Assembly: GCF_001050475.1 (NCBI RefSeq)
Contig: NZ_CP012034.1
Location: 496,001-560,000 of the forward strand
Direction: 5' to 3'
Source: Companilactobacillus ginsenosidimutans
GTDB taxonomy: Bacteria; Bacillota; Bacilli; Lactobacillales; Lactobacillaceae
Length of the DNA: 64,000 nt
Shown one piece after another: positions 16,000 through 25,161 of the stretch (within the stretch, counting starts at the first letter, position 1; the number at the start of each line of letters is the position of its first letter). The notes under the pieces are model-generated. The model did no database searches, had not been told where the DNA came from, and saw only the letters and a list, made by a program, of their open reading frames with translations. The translations under genes and the position numbers were made by a program.

Positions 16000-18393
16000 A
16001 AATTTATCTGAAATAATCTTCTGAATTCCCTTAGCATCGTAACTGTTGAATTTTTGATCATTCGTCGTAACCAAGAAATCCTCATCATCGTTTTTAAAAA
16101 TTTGGTCAACAGTCATATCAGCTTGGAAATTATTGCCTAAAATCAATTTCACCAGTGTGTCTATTACATGAACGGAGCTTGCAAGTTCATGCCTAATAAT
16201 ATCTTGATTCATACCTGATGTAATCTTTGTAACCATCCAATGATCATGTGAATAGGCAAATTCAAAATTGTAAGTATTGATCTGATGGGAATCTTCTAAC
16301 TCATTTTTGACGATATTAGTGATTTCTGACTTATCAGTATCGGTCAAAAAGTTATTGAATGCGCTAATCTCATAGCTTCTTTCGCCAACCATTTTGCGGA
16401 AGATTACAGACGGAATGCTGAAAGATGTTCCATCAGATACAACGATAATTCTCATTGTGGTATCAGCTTTCAGATCAACCGATTTGATAGGTTGGGTACT
16501 GATTTGGAAAACTCTATTGTTCTCGGTATCTTCATCACTAAGTGTTTGAGAAAAATCAATGATTTTAAAAATTGTTTTTTCTTGAATTAAATTGAGATGT
16601 TGTAATTCCATATGCGGATCAGCAATTTCTACAGCAACATTTCTAATTTCAAGTGGAGAATTCCATGGTTCACGTCCAAGAATTACAGCTTCTAATCCAT
16701 TTTGATTTATGGATTTAACTAGTTGCATTAGGACAAACTGACGAACCATAATATTCTTTTTAGATGTGATTATTGGTGAGCGCACAATAATTTTGTTGCG
16801 ATCGGTAAACTCCAAATCATTACTAATTCCACTAGTTAGAAAGTAATTTTGTTGTTGAAGTTTATCCATATTAACGGATACGGATTTCTTACTTTTAACA
16901 ACAGTTCTGGTAACGACATCATCACGGTCGAGCAAAACCTTGCTGTACCCTATTCCTTTGACACCCATACCCACTACATTTTCGATATTATTTTCATCGA
17001 TCTCATCATCGCGAATGATTGCACTATTTTCTTTAATATTTTTGAGTGCAACTAGATAAGGAATATTGATACCGGTAACCTCAGATAAGACAGAAAGTTC
17101 GAAGTCACGTCTGATAGCTTCAATCAAAACATCCAGCATCCAATTTGTTGGATGAATAATTTTTTCAAATAGTTGATCGTCATCCATCTGGTGAAGTTTT
17201 TCATATCGATTTAAAGTGTCGTTTAATTTGTCATTTAAAGCACCTTTATTGAATACTTCTTCAATACTGAATCCACTTACGATAATGCTTGAGTCCGAAG
17301 TCTTGCTTGGCCCAATATAACGTTGATCAGTAGTATTCCATTGAGGAAAACGTGATGTTATATGATCCATAAAAGGCTCACTAGCGCCATTGAAACTACT
17401 ACCTGAATCGAGCTGTAATTTATCTAGTTGATATCCAAGATTAAGTTCAACTGATACGGTGGCTAATGGATAACTCGTAGCATATTCAAGAAATTTGGTT
17501 TCTTCACTTAAACGTGGAATGAATTCAGTAATGTAACATTCGTTGGTTTTATGATTATAGGCGAAATGCACCGTACAAGCTCCAACAACATCAAATACAC
17601 GAGCTAGTTTCATTGCAAAATTACGCAACTTTTGAAGTTTTGAATCATTTAATGAAATTGCTGGTGAGACAAGATTTGAATCCAAGTGATGAATACCAAT
17701 GGGTTCAACGTCTTCAATTGTTCCAATTAGAGCTGAGTTATCGAATCGATCTCTCACAACAGTAAATGAGTATTCACTAAAACCACGAATACTACGTTCA
17801 ATCTCTATTTTGGCACTTTGTGAATCCTCTAGTGCCATAAAATTATCGAGTTCAAACAAGTTATTAATATTTGTCCAACCGCTTGAATGACGATTGGAGA
17901 ATCGGCGACGTGCGATAATTGGAAAACCAATTGACCGAATGAAATCGTACAATTCTTTTTCATCATCTGAAGAGATGAAGTTAATAACTGGCAAATCATT
18001 TTCGTTAAGTTTGCTGATAAACATTTCTCGTTTAAAAGTAGCTAGAGATGCAAAGTAATCAGTACCTAACACATTGGTTGATGAAATCTTACCGTTAAGT
18101 CCGGATATAATTCCGAGAGCATTCTTGTCCCCAACCGTCGGCAAAATTGCATCAGGATGAAAATTGTCAACGTAGTCAAGAATATTTTCACCATTAACCT
18201 TTTCTACAACGACTTTATCAAAGAATTCACTGGATGATAACAATGCTGTTGGATTTTCTACCATGATGGTAGTTTTGTAACCCAACTGATGTAGAATTTC
18301 GGCTGTATCATACAACGCAGTAGACAGGTCAACATTTTTGTCACTGTTAGTTGGGCCAATTATTAAAATGTTATGAATTCCACTAGTAACCAA
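15994..18393 (-). CDS. carB: Shortened, degenerate carbamoyl-phosphate synthase large-subunit homologue
   Basis: 799 residues against about 1060 for CarB. Residues 1-450 align with the first synthetase half and oligomerisation domain; GIHHLDS (233-239) and FAYNHKTNE are readable. But the glycine loop RPSFTMGGSGGG of normal CarB is RRRFSNRHSSGW here (162-173). The metal ligands Gln285 and Asn301 (E. coli numbers) appear as H276 and I292; only E290 remains. The second half (about 530-755) is much shortened and equally eroded: where CarB has IEVNPRASRT there is VTKITSGMNQ (721-730). The C-terminal MGS-like allosteric domain is missing. The frame is open throughout. It follows the carA homologue by one base. 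It is unlikely to make carbamoyl phosphate; true role unknown. Confidence 0.8.
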   Translation of the reverse strand: MVTSGIHNILIIGPTNSDKNVDLSTALYDTAEILHQLGYKTTIMVENPTALLSSSEFFDKVVVEKVNGENILDYVDNFHPDAILPTVGDKNALGIISGLNGKISSTNVLGTDYFASLATFKREMFISKLNENDLPVINFISSDDEKELYDFIRSIGFPIIARRRFSNRHSSGWTNINNLFELDNFMALEDSQSAKIEIERSIRGFSEYSFTVVRDRFDNSALIGTIEDVEPIGIHHLDSNLVSPAISLNDSKLQKLRNFAMKLARVFDVVGACTVHFAYNHKTNECYITEFIPRLSEETKFLEYATSYPLATVSVELNLGYQLDKLQLDSGSSFNGASEPFMDHITSRFPQWNTTDQRYIGPSKTSDSSIIVSGFSIEEVFNKGALNDKLNDTLNRYEKLHQMDDDQLFEKIIHPTNWMLDVLIEAIRRDFELSVLSEVTGINIPYLVALKNIKENSAIIRDDEIDENNIENVVGMGVKGIGYSKVLLDRDDVVTRTVVKSKKSVSVNMDKLQQQNYFLTSGISNDLEFTDRNKIIVRSPIITSKKNIMVRQFVLMQLVKSINQNGLEAVILGREPWNSPLEIRNVAVEIADPHMELQHLNLIQEKTIFKIIDFSQTLSDEDTENNRVFQISTQPIKSVDLKADTTMRIIVVSDGTSFSIPSVIFRKMVGERSYEISAFNNFLTDTDKSEITNIVKNELEDSHQINTYNFEFAYSHDHWMVTKITSGMNQDIIRHELASSVHVIDTLVKLILGNNFQADMTVDQIFKNDDEDFLVTTNDQKFNSYDAKGIQKIISDKFK

Positions 18394-18394
18394 A

Positions 18395-19471
18395 CTATCT
18401 ACTCCAATCTTGATTCTTAATTGAATCGATTAAATCGATAAATTCATCAAACACGTAATATCCATCTGTTGGACCAGGAGCTGCTTCAGGTTCAAAGAGC
18501 ACACTAATAATTGGTAAGTATTCATGTCTAATTCCCTCGATACTACCATCGGAAACACAAATATTTGTCACAATGAAATCAGATGATCCAATTGATTTTT
18601 GGTCGATTGTGTATGAATGATTATGATTAACAAAATCAATTTTTCCACTGGCGACTTCTTTCACTGCCAATGATGATTCGTGGTGCGGGTGCTCTAATCT
18701 GGTGATTTGGCAATCGTTTGCTAAAGCCACGAGTAAACTACCTAATCCGATTCCCATTGTCGGAAATTGCTTTTGTATCACTTTAATGTTCTCAATGGTT
18801 TTTGGTAAATCTTTAGGATCTCCAGGTCCATTCGAAAAGATGACCCCGTCAGGATGGAGACTAGCAATCTCCTCTGGAGTTGAGTTGTAATTAACAATGA
18901 CTGAATTGCAATCACGATATGACAATTGTCTCAATATCGAATACTTTAGTCCTAAATCAACAATAACCATTTTTAAGCCAATATTTGGATTTGGATATGA
19001 TTGTTTAGTTGAAACTTGTTTGACTAAATCACTAGGTAAAACCAATGCTTTGATTTGATCCATGGCATGTTCATCATGAGTATCCATGATACTTGCCTTC
19101 ATTTCACCATGCTCGTAAATATGTTTTGAAAGAGCGCGAATATCAACATTTTTAATTCCAGGAATTTTCATGCTAGTAATCCACTCTTCAAATGGAATTG
19201 ATCCATCGACACTGTCAGAACTACTGGAGCCAATTACGATTCCCTTACATTGATAATTAATAGATTCATAAAAATCGCGGTTAATTCCCGAACTGCCGAT
19301 TCCCGGAGTTGTAAAAGCCAAGATTTGTCCCTCAGCATCAGGGTCAGTGACTGACTGTTCGATACCAGTTCTATTATTAGAAACAACAAGTTGACCAGTA
19401 GTAATCACTGAAGAACCAAATCCCTCACCTGGAAAAACTGTTCCGTCTTCTAATATTAAATAACGTTTCAT
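18395..19471 (-). CDS. carA: Carbamoyl-phosphate synthase small-subunit homologue lacking glutaminase residues
   Basis: 358 residues, full length for CarA. The N-terminal CPSase_sm domain (LEDGTVFPGEGFG at the start) and the class I amidotransferase fold (FSNGPGDP at 212-219) are present. The nucleophile elbow, normally GICLGHQ, is GIGLGSL (240-246): the catalytic Cys is G242 and the next His is S245. The active-site His in the HPE motif is E327 (FEPEAAPGP), while the Glu of the triad is kept. Glutamine hydrolysis should therefore be lost. It lies between pyrR (21 nt upstream) and the carB homologue. Read as a retained pseudo-glutaminase. Confidence 0.85.
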   Translation of the reverse strand: MKRYLILEDGTVFPGEGFGSSVITTGQLVVSNNRTGIEQSVTDPDAEGQILAFTTPGIGSSGINRDFYESINYQCKGIVIGSSSSDSVDGSIPFEEWITSMKIPGIKNVDIRALSKHIYEHGEMKASIMDTHDEHAMDQIKALVLPSDLVKQVSTKQSYPNPNIGLKMVIVDLGLKYSILRQLSYRDCNSVIVNYNSTPEEIASLHPDGVIFSNGPGDPKDLPKTIENIKVIQKQFPTMGIGLGSLLVALANDCQITRLEHPHHESSLAVKEVASGKIDFVNHNHSYTIDQKSIGSSDFIVTNICVSDGSIEGIRHEYLPIISVLFEPEAAPGPTDGYYVFDEFIDLIDSIKNQDWSR

Positions 19472-19492
19472 CTGCCCACTCCAATTAACTGT

Positions 19493-20035
<543 letters not shown>

Positions 20036-20067
20036 CTAAAGAAAAGCCAGGACGATCGCCCTAGCTT
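20036..20067 (-). terminator. Terminator or attenuator hairpin directly upstream of pyrR
   Basis: On the minus strand AAGCTAGGGCGA pairs with TCGTCCTGGCTT (two G-U pairs), followed by TTTTCTTT. It lies 74 nt after the rluD stop codon and only about 10 nt before the pyrR ribosome binding site. It could end rluD transcripts or act as an attenuator of pyrR-carA-carB. Confidence 0.75.
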
Positions 20068-20140
20068 CGATTTAATTAGTAATTTAATACAAAAATGTCT
20101 TTCAATTCATTATTCAGAATAAAATATTGCTTTAGTCGTG

Positions 20141-21055
20141 TCAACCACGCAATTTGTTTACGGTATCATTAAATATCTTTGGAGGCTCAACTGAAAATTC
20201 CATCCACTCATGAGTTCGTGGATGTTCAAACCCCAATGTCTTTGCATGTAGAAATTGACCATTACCGAGTAGTGTATTTTTTGGTCCGTAAAGAGGATCT
20301 CCAGCAACTGGATGACCAATATATTGCATGTGAACCCTGATTTGATGAGTTCTACCAGTTTCAAGTCGAAGTTTGACTAGTGAGTAACCTTCAAATTGTT
20401 CAATCACTTCAAAGTGAGTAACAGCATGGCGACCATCGTCAACAATTGCTTGTTTTTTGCGATCACTTTTAGACCTACCTAAAGGTGCATTGATAACACC
20501 CTTCTTCTCTTTAAAGTTACCATGAACAATCGCAACATATTCGCGCAAATTAGTTTTGTTTTTCAATTGTTCCATTAGTGATTGTTTAGCTAAATTATTT
20601 TTTGCAATCATTAATAAACCTGAGGTATCTTTATCAATTCGGTGTACGATTCCTGGTCTAATCATGTCATCATCATTAATTTTGCTATGATACAAGATTG
20701 CATTTACCAAGGTACCATCTGGATGACCAGCTGCTGGGTGAACAACCATCCCTTGTGGCTTATTAACAACCAGAACATCTTCATCTTCGTAAATAACATC
20801 CAGAGGGATATTTTGAGGAATTGCCTCGATAGGTTTTTCTTCAGGAATAGTAAATTCCACAACATCCCCTTGAGATAACTTGTATCCGGCTTTTTTTATG
20901 ATTTGATCGTTCACACTGATTTCGCCATCTTTAATAAATTTTGTAATCTGTGAGCGGCTAACCTCGTCGACTGATTCATCAACGAACTTATCTAGTCGTG
21001 CTTTTGTAGTTTCTTCAAATTTAAGAGTAATTAAATTATTTGCTATTTTTTTCAC
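20141..21055 (-). CDS. rluD: RluD-type 23S rRNA pseudouridine synthase
   Basis: 304 residues of the RluA/RluD family that convert uridines of 23S rRNA to pseudouridine. An S4 RNA-binding domain (about 15-75) is followed by the catalytic domain with HRIDKDTSGLL (the Asp is the catalytic residue, about 140) and the LETGRTHQIRVH motif. It begins 20 nt inside the end of lspA, so the two are translationally coupled. In B. subtilis the homologue (ylyB) also lies between lspA and pyrR. The exact uridine targets cannot be told. Confidence 0.93.
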   Translation of the reverse strand: MKKIANNLITLKFEETTKARLDKFVDESVDEVSRSQITKFIKDGEISVNDQIIKKAGYKLSQGDVVEFTIPEEKPIEAIPQNIPLDVIYEDEDVLVVNKPQGMVVHPAAGHPDGTLVNAILYHSKINDDDMIRPGIVHRIDKDTSGLLMIAKNNLAKQSLMEQLKNKTNLREYVAIVHGNFKEKKGVINAPLGRSKSDRKKQAIVDDGRHAVTHFEVIEQFEGYSLVKLRLETGRTHQIRVHMQYIGHPVAGDPLYGPKNTLLGNGQFLHAKTLGFEHPRTHEWMEFSVEPPKIFNDTVNKLRG

Positions 21056-21500
21056 CTGCTGTCGATCGGAATAAATAAATAATTAGTAAGATGACACCAA
21101 CAGTTATATAAGTGTCTGCTAAATTAAATATTGGAAAATTAATGAAATCTAAATTAAACATATCAATCACAAATTGACGAGTAAACCTGTCAATCGCATT
21201 ACCCAATGTACCGGCAAATAAGAACAATAATGAGAATCTGTATAAATAATCTGTCTTATCAGCTTTTACAAATAAATATATTAAAACAATTACGGCTATT
21301 GCGGTAATTATGTAGAAGAAATACATCTTACCTTCCAACATACTCCATGCTGCGCCGGTATTTCTGACATTAGTTAACGAGATTAATCCAGGAATCAACT
21401 GCTGGTCACCAAGTGAAGGTACATTGTTAAACACATAAAACTTCAAGGCTTGGTCACCAAAGATCAAACCAATTAAAACTAATAAATAAACAAAAGGCAT
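21036..21500 (-). CDS. lspA: Lipoprotein signal peptidase LspA
   Basis: A 154-residue aspartic signal peptidase II that cleaves prolipoprotein signal peptides in the membrane. Four hydrophobic segments are seen. The motifs RNTGAAWS (46-53), GNAIDR (100-105, catalytic D104) and FNLADT (125-130, catalytic D129) are all present. The ATG overlaps the fhs stop codon as TAATG, and the 3' end overlaps rluD by 20 nt. Confidence 0.96.
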   Translation of the reverse strand: MPFVYLLVLIGLIFGDQALKFYVFNNVPSLGDQQLIPGLISLTNVRNTGAAWSMLEGKMYFFYIITAIAVIVLIYLFVKADKTDYLYRFSLLFLFAGTLGNAIDRFTRQFVIDMFNLDFINFPIFNLADTYITVGVILLIIYLFRSTAGEKNSK

Positions 21501-23182
21501 TAGAAGAGTCCACTTATCTTTCCTGTATTGTCAACATCCATATTTAAAGCGGCTGGTTTACTTGGTAATCCAGGCATTGTAAGAACACTACCAGTTAACA
21601 CAACAATAAAACCTGCGCCTAACTTTGGAATTAAGCTTTGAACATGAAGCGTAAAATCTTTGGGACTTCCCAACTTCTTAGGATCATCGCTCAATGAATA
21701 TTGAGTTTTCGCAATACATACTGGTAAATCATCCCAGACATTATCTTTTAGAGTCTGGAGTTGTTTCAATGCTTGAGCTGAATACTCAACGTTGTTGGCA
21801 CCATAAATTTCTGAAGCAATTGTAGCAATTTTTTCTTCGGTTGTTTGTTCATCCTCATATAAGCGAGTGTAATTGGCTTCTTTTTCAGTGGCTTTAATTA
21901 CAGCCTTTGCAAGGTTTAGACCACCTTTACTACCCTTGTGATGAATTTCAGTTAATTGAACATCAACACCGACCTCATCACATAAACTAGTCAATAGTTT
22001 GATTTCATTATCAGTATCAGTCGCGAATTCATTAATCGAAACAACGACTGGAACATTGTAATAACGCATGTTGTGAATATGACGTTTAAGATTTTTAAAT
22101 CCTAGTGTCAAGGCATTTAAATCTTCATTTTGAAGATCAGCTAATTTTTGGCCACCGTTGTATTTTAAAGCTCTGATTGTTGCAACAATTACAACTGCAT
22201 TTGGTGCGTGATTTAGTTTAGGCGTAACAATATCCATAAACTTTTCACCACCGAGGTCAGCACCAAAGCCACCTTCAGTCACGGTGTAATCACCTAATTT
22301 CATCGCTAATTCAGTAGCAAGAATGCTGTTACATCCATGGGCAATATTAGCGAATGGCCCACCGTGAATGATGGCTGGTGTATTTTCAAGTGTTTGAACT
22401 AAGTTTGGTTTCAAAGCGTCCTTAAGCAACATAGTAATTGCTCCCTGGACCTTCAAATCTCTGACAAAAACTGGTTTGCGGTCATAAGTGTAAGCAATTA
22501 AGATGCTTGCAATACGTTCTTTCAAATCGTCAATGTCTTGAGCTAAACATAAGATAGCCATCAGCTCACTAGCAACCGTAATTTCAAAATGTTCTTCACG
22601 GGGAATTGAATTGATCGGTCCACCTAATCCAATTACAGCATTCCTTAAAGAACGATCATTAATATCTAAGGCACGTTTCCAAATAATACGTCTTGGATCG
22701 ATATTTAATTCATTACCTTGGTGCAAATGATTATCAATCAAAGCTGCCAAAGTGTTAACCGCACTGGTCAGTGCGTGCATATCTCCAGTGAAATGAAGAT
22801 TAATATCTTCCATAGGAACGACTTGAGCATACCCACCACCAGTAGCTCCACCCTTCATTCCCATGACAGGTCCTAATGAAGGTTCACGAAGAGCCAAGAC
22901 AGTTTTCTTGCCTAAAGCTTGTAAGGCATCAGCTAAACCAATAGCAACGGTCGATTTTCCCTCACCCGCTGGAGTTGGATTGATAGATGTAACTAAAATC
23001 AACTTACCATCGTCATTCTTCATGGCTTTGTTAATACCGGAACCACTAATCTTGGCCTTGTAATGACCATATGGTTCAATATCAGCGTCATCTAATCCCA
23101 CCTTATTAGCAATCTCACTAATATTCTTCATCTTATCGTGTTCATTAATTTGTGCAATTTCAATATCACTTGGAAAAGCCAT
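21500..23182 (-). CDS. fhs: Formate-tetrahydrofolate ligase
   Basis: A 560-residue enzyme that makes 10-formyl-tetrahydrofolate from formate, ATP and THF, supplying one-carbon units for purine and fMet-tRNA synthesis. The ATP-binding motif [10 protein letters not shown] lies at about 68-77, and [16 protein letters not shown] and the C-terminal [12 protein letters not shown] are as in the family. Length is standard. The start overlaps the upstream stop as TAATG, and its own stop overlaps lspA in the same way, giving an ebsA-fhs-lspA-rluD coupled run. Confidence 0.97.
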   Translation of the reverse strand: MAFPSDIEIAQINEHDKMKNISEIANKVGLDDADIEPYGHYKAKISGSGINKAMKNDDGKLILVTSINPTPAGEGKSTVAIGLADALQALGKKTVLALREPSLGPVMGMKGGATGGGYAQVVPMEDINLHFTGDMHALTSAVNTLAALIDNHLHQGNELNIDPRRIIWKRALDINDRSLRNAVIGLGGPINSIPREEHFEITVASELMAILCLAQDIDDLKERIASILIAYTYDRKPVFVRDLKVQGAITMLLKDALKPNLVQTLENTPAIIHGGPFANIAHGCNSILATELAMKLGDYTVTEGGFGADLGGEKFMDIVTPKLNHAPNAVVIVATIRALKYNGGQKLADLQNEDLNALTLGFKNLKRHIHNMRYYNVPVVVSINEFATDTDNEIKLLTSLCDEVGVDVQLTEIHHKGSKGGLNLAKAVIKATEKEANYTRLYEDEQTTEEKIATIASEIYGANNVEYSAQALKQLQTLKDNVWDDLPVCIAKTQYSLSDDPKKLGSPKDFTLHVQSLIPKLGAGFIVVLTGSVLTMPGLPSKPAALNMDVDNTGKISGLF

Positions 23183-23568
23183 TATTGATCACCCACTCTT
23201 TTTTTAATTTCTCTTAGAATTTTCTTTGTAGAAGTAATCTTTACAGGAAAATAATCATGGTTTTCGAAATCAAATTCTAATTGCCATTGATTATTACTTT
23301 TAACAGTCACATCTGAACGATTAAACGTTCTGGTTTTGTGATAATTTGGTTCTTTGATTACAACTTTTGAATCTGAAATTTTAACCCATGAACTTTTGAG
23401 TATATACAAAATATAAACTAATCCAATTATCCATATAATAATAGGAATAACACTTAAGCTGAAAATTTCCAATTGCAAAACAACGCCCAGGAAGATAATA
23501 ATTAGAGCAAAAGACCACAGAATAATACCCCAAGCACCTGTGGGCTGAATGTAATACTTCTTCGACAT
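23182..23568 (-). CDS. EbsA-like small membrane protein
   Basis: 128 residues with two membrane helices (about 12-34 and 38-58) and a soluble C-terminal beta-rich domain. It resembles the EbsA family (named from Enterococcus), which in lactobacilli often sits beside an RNase H-like gene and fhs, as here. The molecular function is not established. The ATG at 23568 begins [14 protein letters not shown], and a GGAGGG box lies just upstream. It is divergent from the RNase H-like gene at 23597. Confidence 0.65.
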   Translation of the reverse strand: MSKKYYIQPTGAWGIILWSFALIIIFLGVVLQLEIFSLSVIPIIIWIIGLVYILYILKSSWVKISDSKVVIKEPNYHKTRTFNRSDVTVKSNNQWQLEFDFENHDYFPVKITSTKKILREIKKRVGDQ

Positions 23569-23596
23569 AAAATACCCTCCGAAAGGTCAAATTGAC

Positions 23597-23992
23597 ATGA
23601 TTAAATTGTACACCGACGCCGGTTTAAATACTAATCAAAACTTAGCCGCAATCTCATTTGTTTATCACACTGAAAAAACTTCAAAAAGCTTTGTTGAACC
23701 ACAAAAAGAACAGGACAATCATTATCTAGAATTTTTGGCTGTCCAAGCTGCATTAACCGATCTAATTGATCAAAAATTGAACGATGACATTCTACAACTG
23801 AACTGTGATAGTCAAATAGTTGTCGACAGCATTGGTAAAAATTATTCTAAGCATTATCAGGAGATGGTAGACGTCATTATGCCATTACTTGATAAATTTC
23901 CAACTTACTTTGTAAAACATATTTCTGACAAAGAAAATGGAGCAGCACACGCCCTAATTCATCAGGAACTAATCCACCTACGAAAATCATAA
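23597..23992 (+). CDS. RNase HI-fold protein (reverse transcriptase-like family)
   Basis: 131 residues with the RNase H fold: YTDAG (6-10), the central Glu in HYLEFLAVQAAL, and NCDSQ near 75. The last acidic residue of the usual D-E-D-D set appears to be replaced: the C-terminal helix reads ENGAAHALIHQE, with His where Asp is normal. Activity on RNA/DNA hybrids is therefore doubtful, as for several short RNase H-like paralogues of Firmicutes. A GAAAGG box precedes the ATG. Confidence 0.8.
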   Translation: MIKLYTDAGLNTNQNLAAISFVYHTEKTSKSFVEPQKEQDNHYLEFLAVQAALTDLIDQKLNDDILQLNCDSQIVVDSIGKNYSKHYQEMVDVIMPLLDKFPTYFVKHISDKENGAAHALIHQELIHLRKS

Positions 23993-24018
23993 AAAAACAT
24001 AAGTATTCTAATTATAAA

Positions 24019-24047
24019 TTGACTTGAGATTGTGATACGATTAAATC
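24019..24047 (+). promoter_or_regulatory. Possible promoter of lplA (first copy)
   Basis: TTGACT at 24019-24024 and TAAATC at 24042-24047 with 17-bp spacing, about 33 nt before the start codon. The -10 box is weak. Confidence 0.35.
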
Positions 24048-24079
24048 GCTTACAAATTTAAGCTAGGAGGATTTTGCTG

Positions 24080-25093
24080 ATGTATTACGTTCTAATGAAA
24101 GATCGAGATATTCGTGACAATCTTGCAACTGAACAATATCTCATGAACAACGTTGAATTTGATGAACCATTAGTTCTTTTTTACATTGAAAAACCATGTA
24201 TCATTGTAGGAAGAAACCAAAACACACTTGAAGAAATTAACAGTGACTACGTAAAAGACAACAATATTACTGTTACTCGTCGTATTTCTGGTGGTGGTGC
24301 AGTTTATCAAGATCTTGGTAACTTATGTTTTAGTTTCGTTGTCAATTCTGACGACAAGAATTTTGGTGATTTCAAATCATTTACTCAACCTATTATTGAT
24401 GCGCTTCATGATATGGGTGCAACTACTGCCGAAGTTTCAGGTAGAAATGATTTATTAGTTGATGGTAAGAAATTCTCTGGTAATGCCATGTATTCAAGAA
24501 ACGGAAAAACTTTCTCACATGGAACATTATCACTTGACGTTGATTTAAACGTCCTTACAGACGCATTAAAAGTTGCTAAAGACAAGATTGCGTCCAAAGG
24601 TATTAAATCAATCAGAAGTCGTGTTACTAACTTAAAACCTTATCTTGATGAAAAATATCAAAACTTGAGTACTGAAGAATTTAGAGATCGTTTACTTCTT
24701 GAATTATTCCATGCTAACTCAGTCGACGAAATCAAAGATAAAGAATATATTGTTTCCCCAGAACAACAAAAAGAAATCGATAAGATTAAAGAAGATTATT
24801 ACTACAACTGGGATTGGGTTTACGGTAAATCACCTGAATTCACTGCCAAACAACGTAAACATTTTGATATGGGAACTGTTGATGTTAGATATAATGTTGC
24901 TGATGGTAAAATTGACCATGTTGAAATTTACGGAGATTACTTTGGTATGAAGGATTCTACAGATATCAAAAATAAATTAACTGGAACAGTGTTTGACCGT
25001 GATGACATTTTAAAAGTATTAGATTCATTTAATTTGGATTACTATTTCCATGGAATTCCACAAGACGAACTTTCAAAACTATTTACACCCTAA
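24080..25093 (+). CDS. lplA: Lipoate-protein ligase A, first of two tandem copies
   Basis: 337 residues. LplA activates lipoate with ATP and attaches it to lipoyl domains of 2-oxo acid dehydrogenases or GcvH. The ligase core has RRISGGGAVYQDLGN (about 70-84) and the adenylate-binding Lys in DGKKFSGNAM (about 130-140). A C-terminal accessory domain follows (about 245-337). The ATG at 24080 lies 9 nt after AGGAGG; the TTG two codons upstream is rejected. The next gene is a close paralogue. No lipoyl-domain gene is in the window. Confidence 0.95.
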   Translation: MYYVLMKDRDIRDNLATEQYLMNNVEFDEPLVLFYIEKPCIIVGRNQNTLEEINSDYVKDNNITVTRRISGGGAVYQDLGNLCFSFVVNSDDKNFGDFKSFTQPIIDALHDMGATTAEVSGRNDLLVDGKKFSGNAMYSRNGKTFSHGTLSLDVDLNVLTDALKVAKDKIASKGIKSIRSRVTNLKPYLDEKYQNLSTEEFRDRLLLELFHANSVDEIKDKEYIVSPEQQKEIDKIKEDYYYNWDWVYGKSPEFTAKQRKHFDMGTVDVRYNVADGKIDHVEIYGDYFGMKDSTDIKNKLTGTVFDRDDILKVLDSFNLDYYFHGIPQDELSKLFTP

Positions 25094-25115
25094 TATATAA
25101 TTACGAATAATTTTG

Positions 25116-25147
25116 GCTTGAGTTTTTTCAAACTCAGGCTTTTTTTC
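25116..25147 (+). terminator. Terminator hairpin between the lplA copies
   Basis: GCTTGAGTTT pairs with AAACTCAGGC (one G-U pair), followed by seven T. It ends about 3 nt before the AGGAGG box of the second lplA, so no promoter fits between them. Confidence 0.9.
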
Positions 25148-25161
25148 TTGAGGAGGACAAA

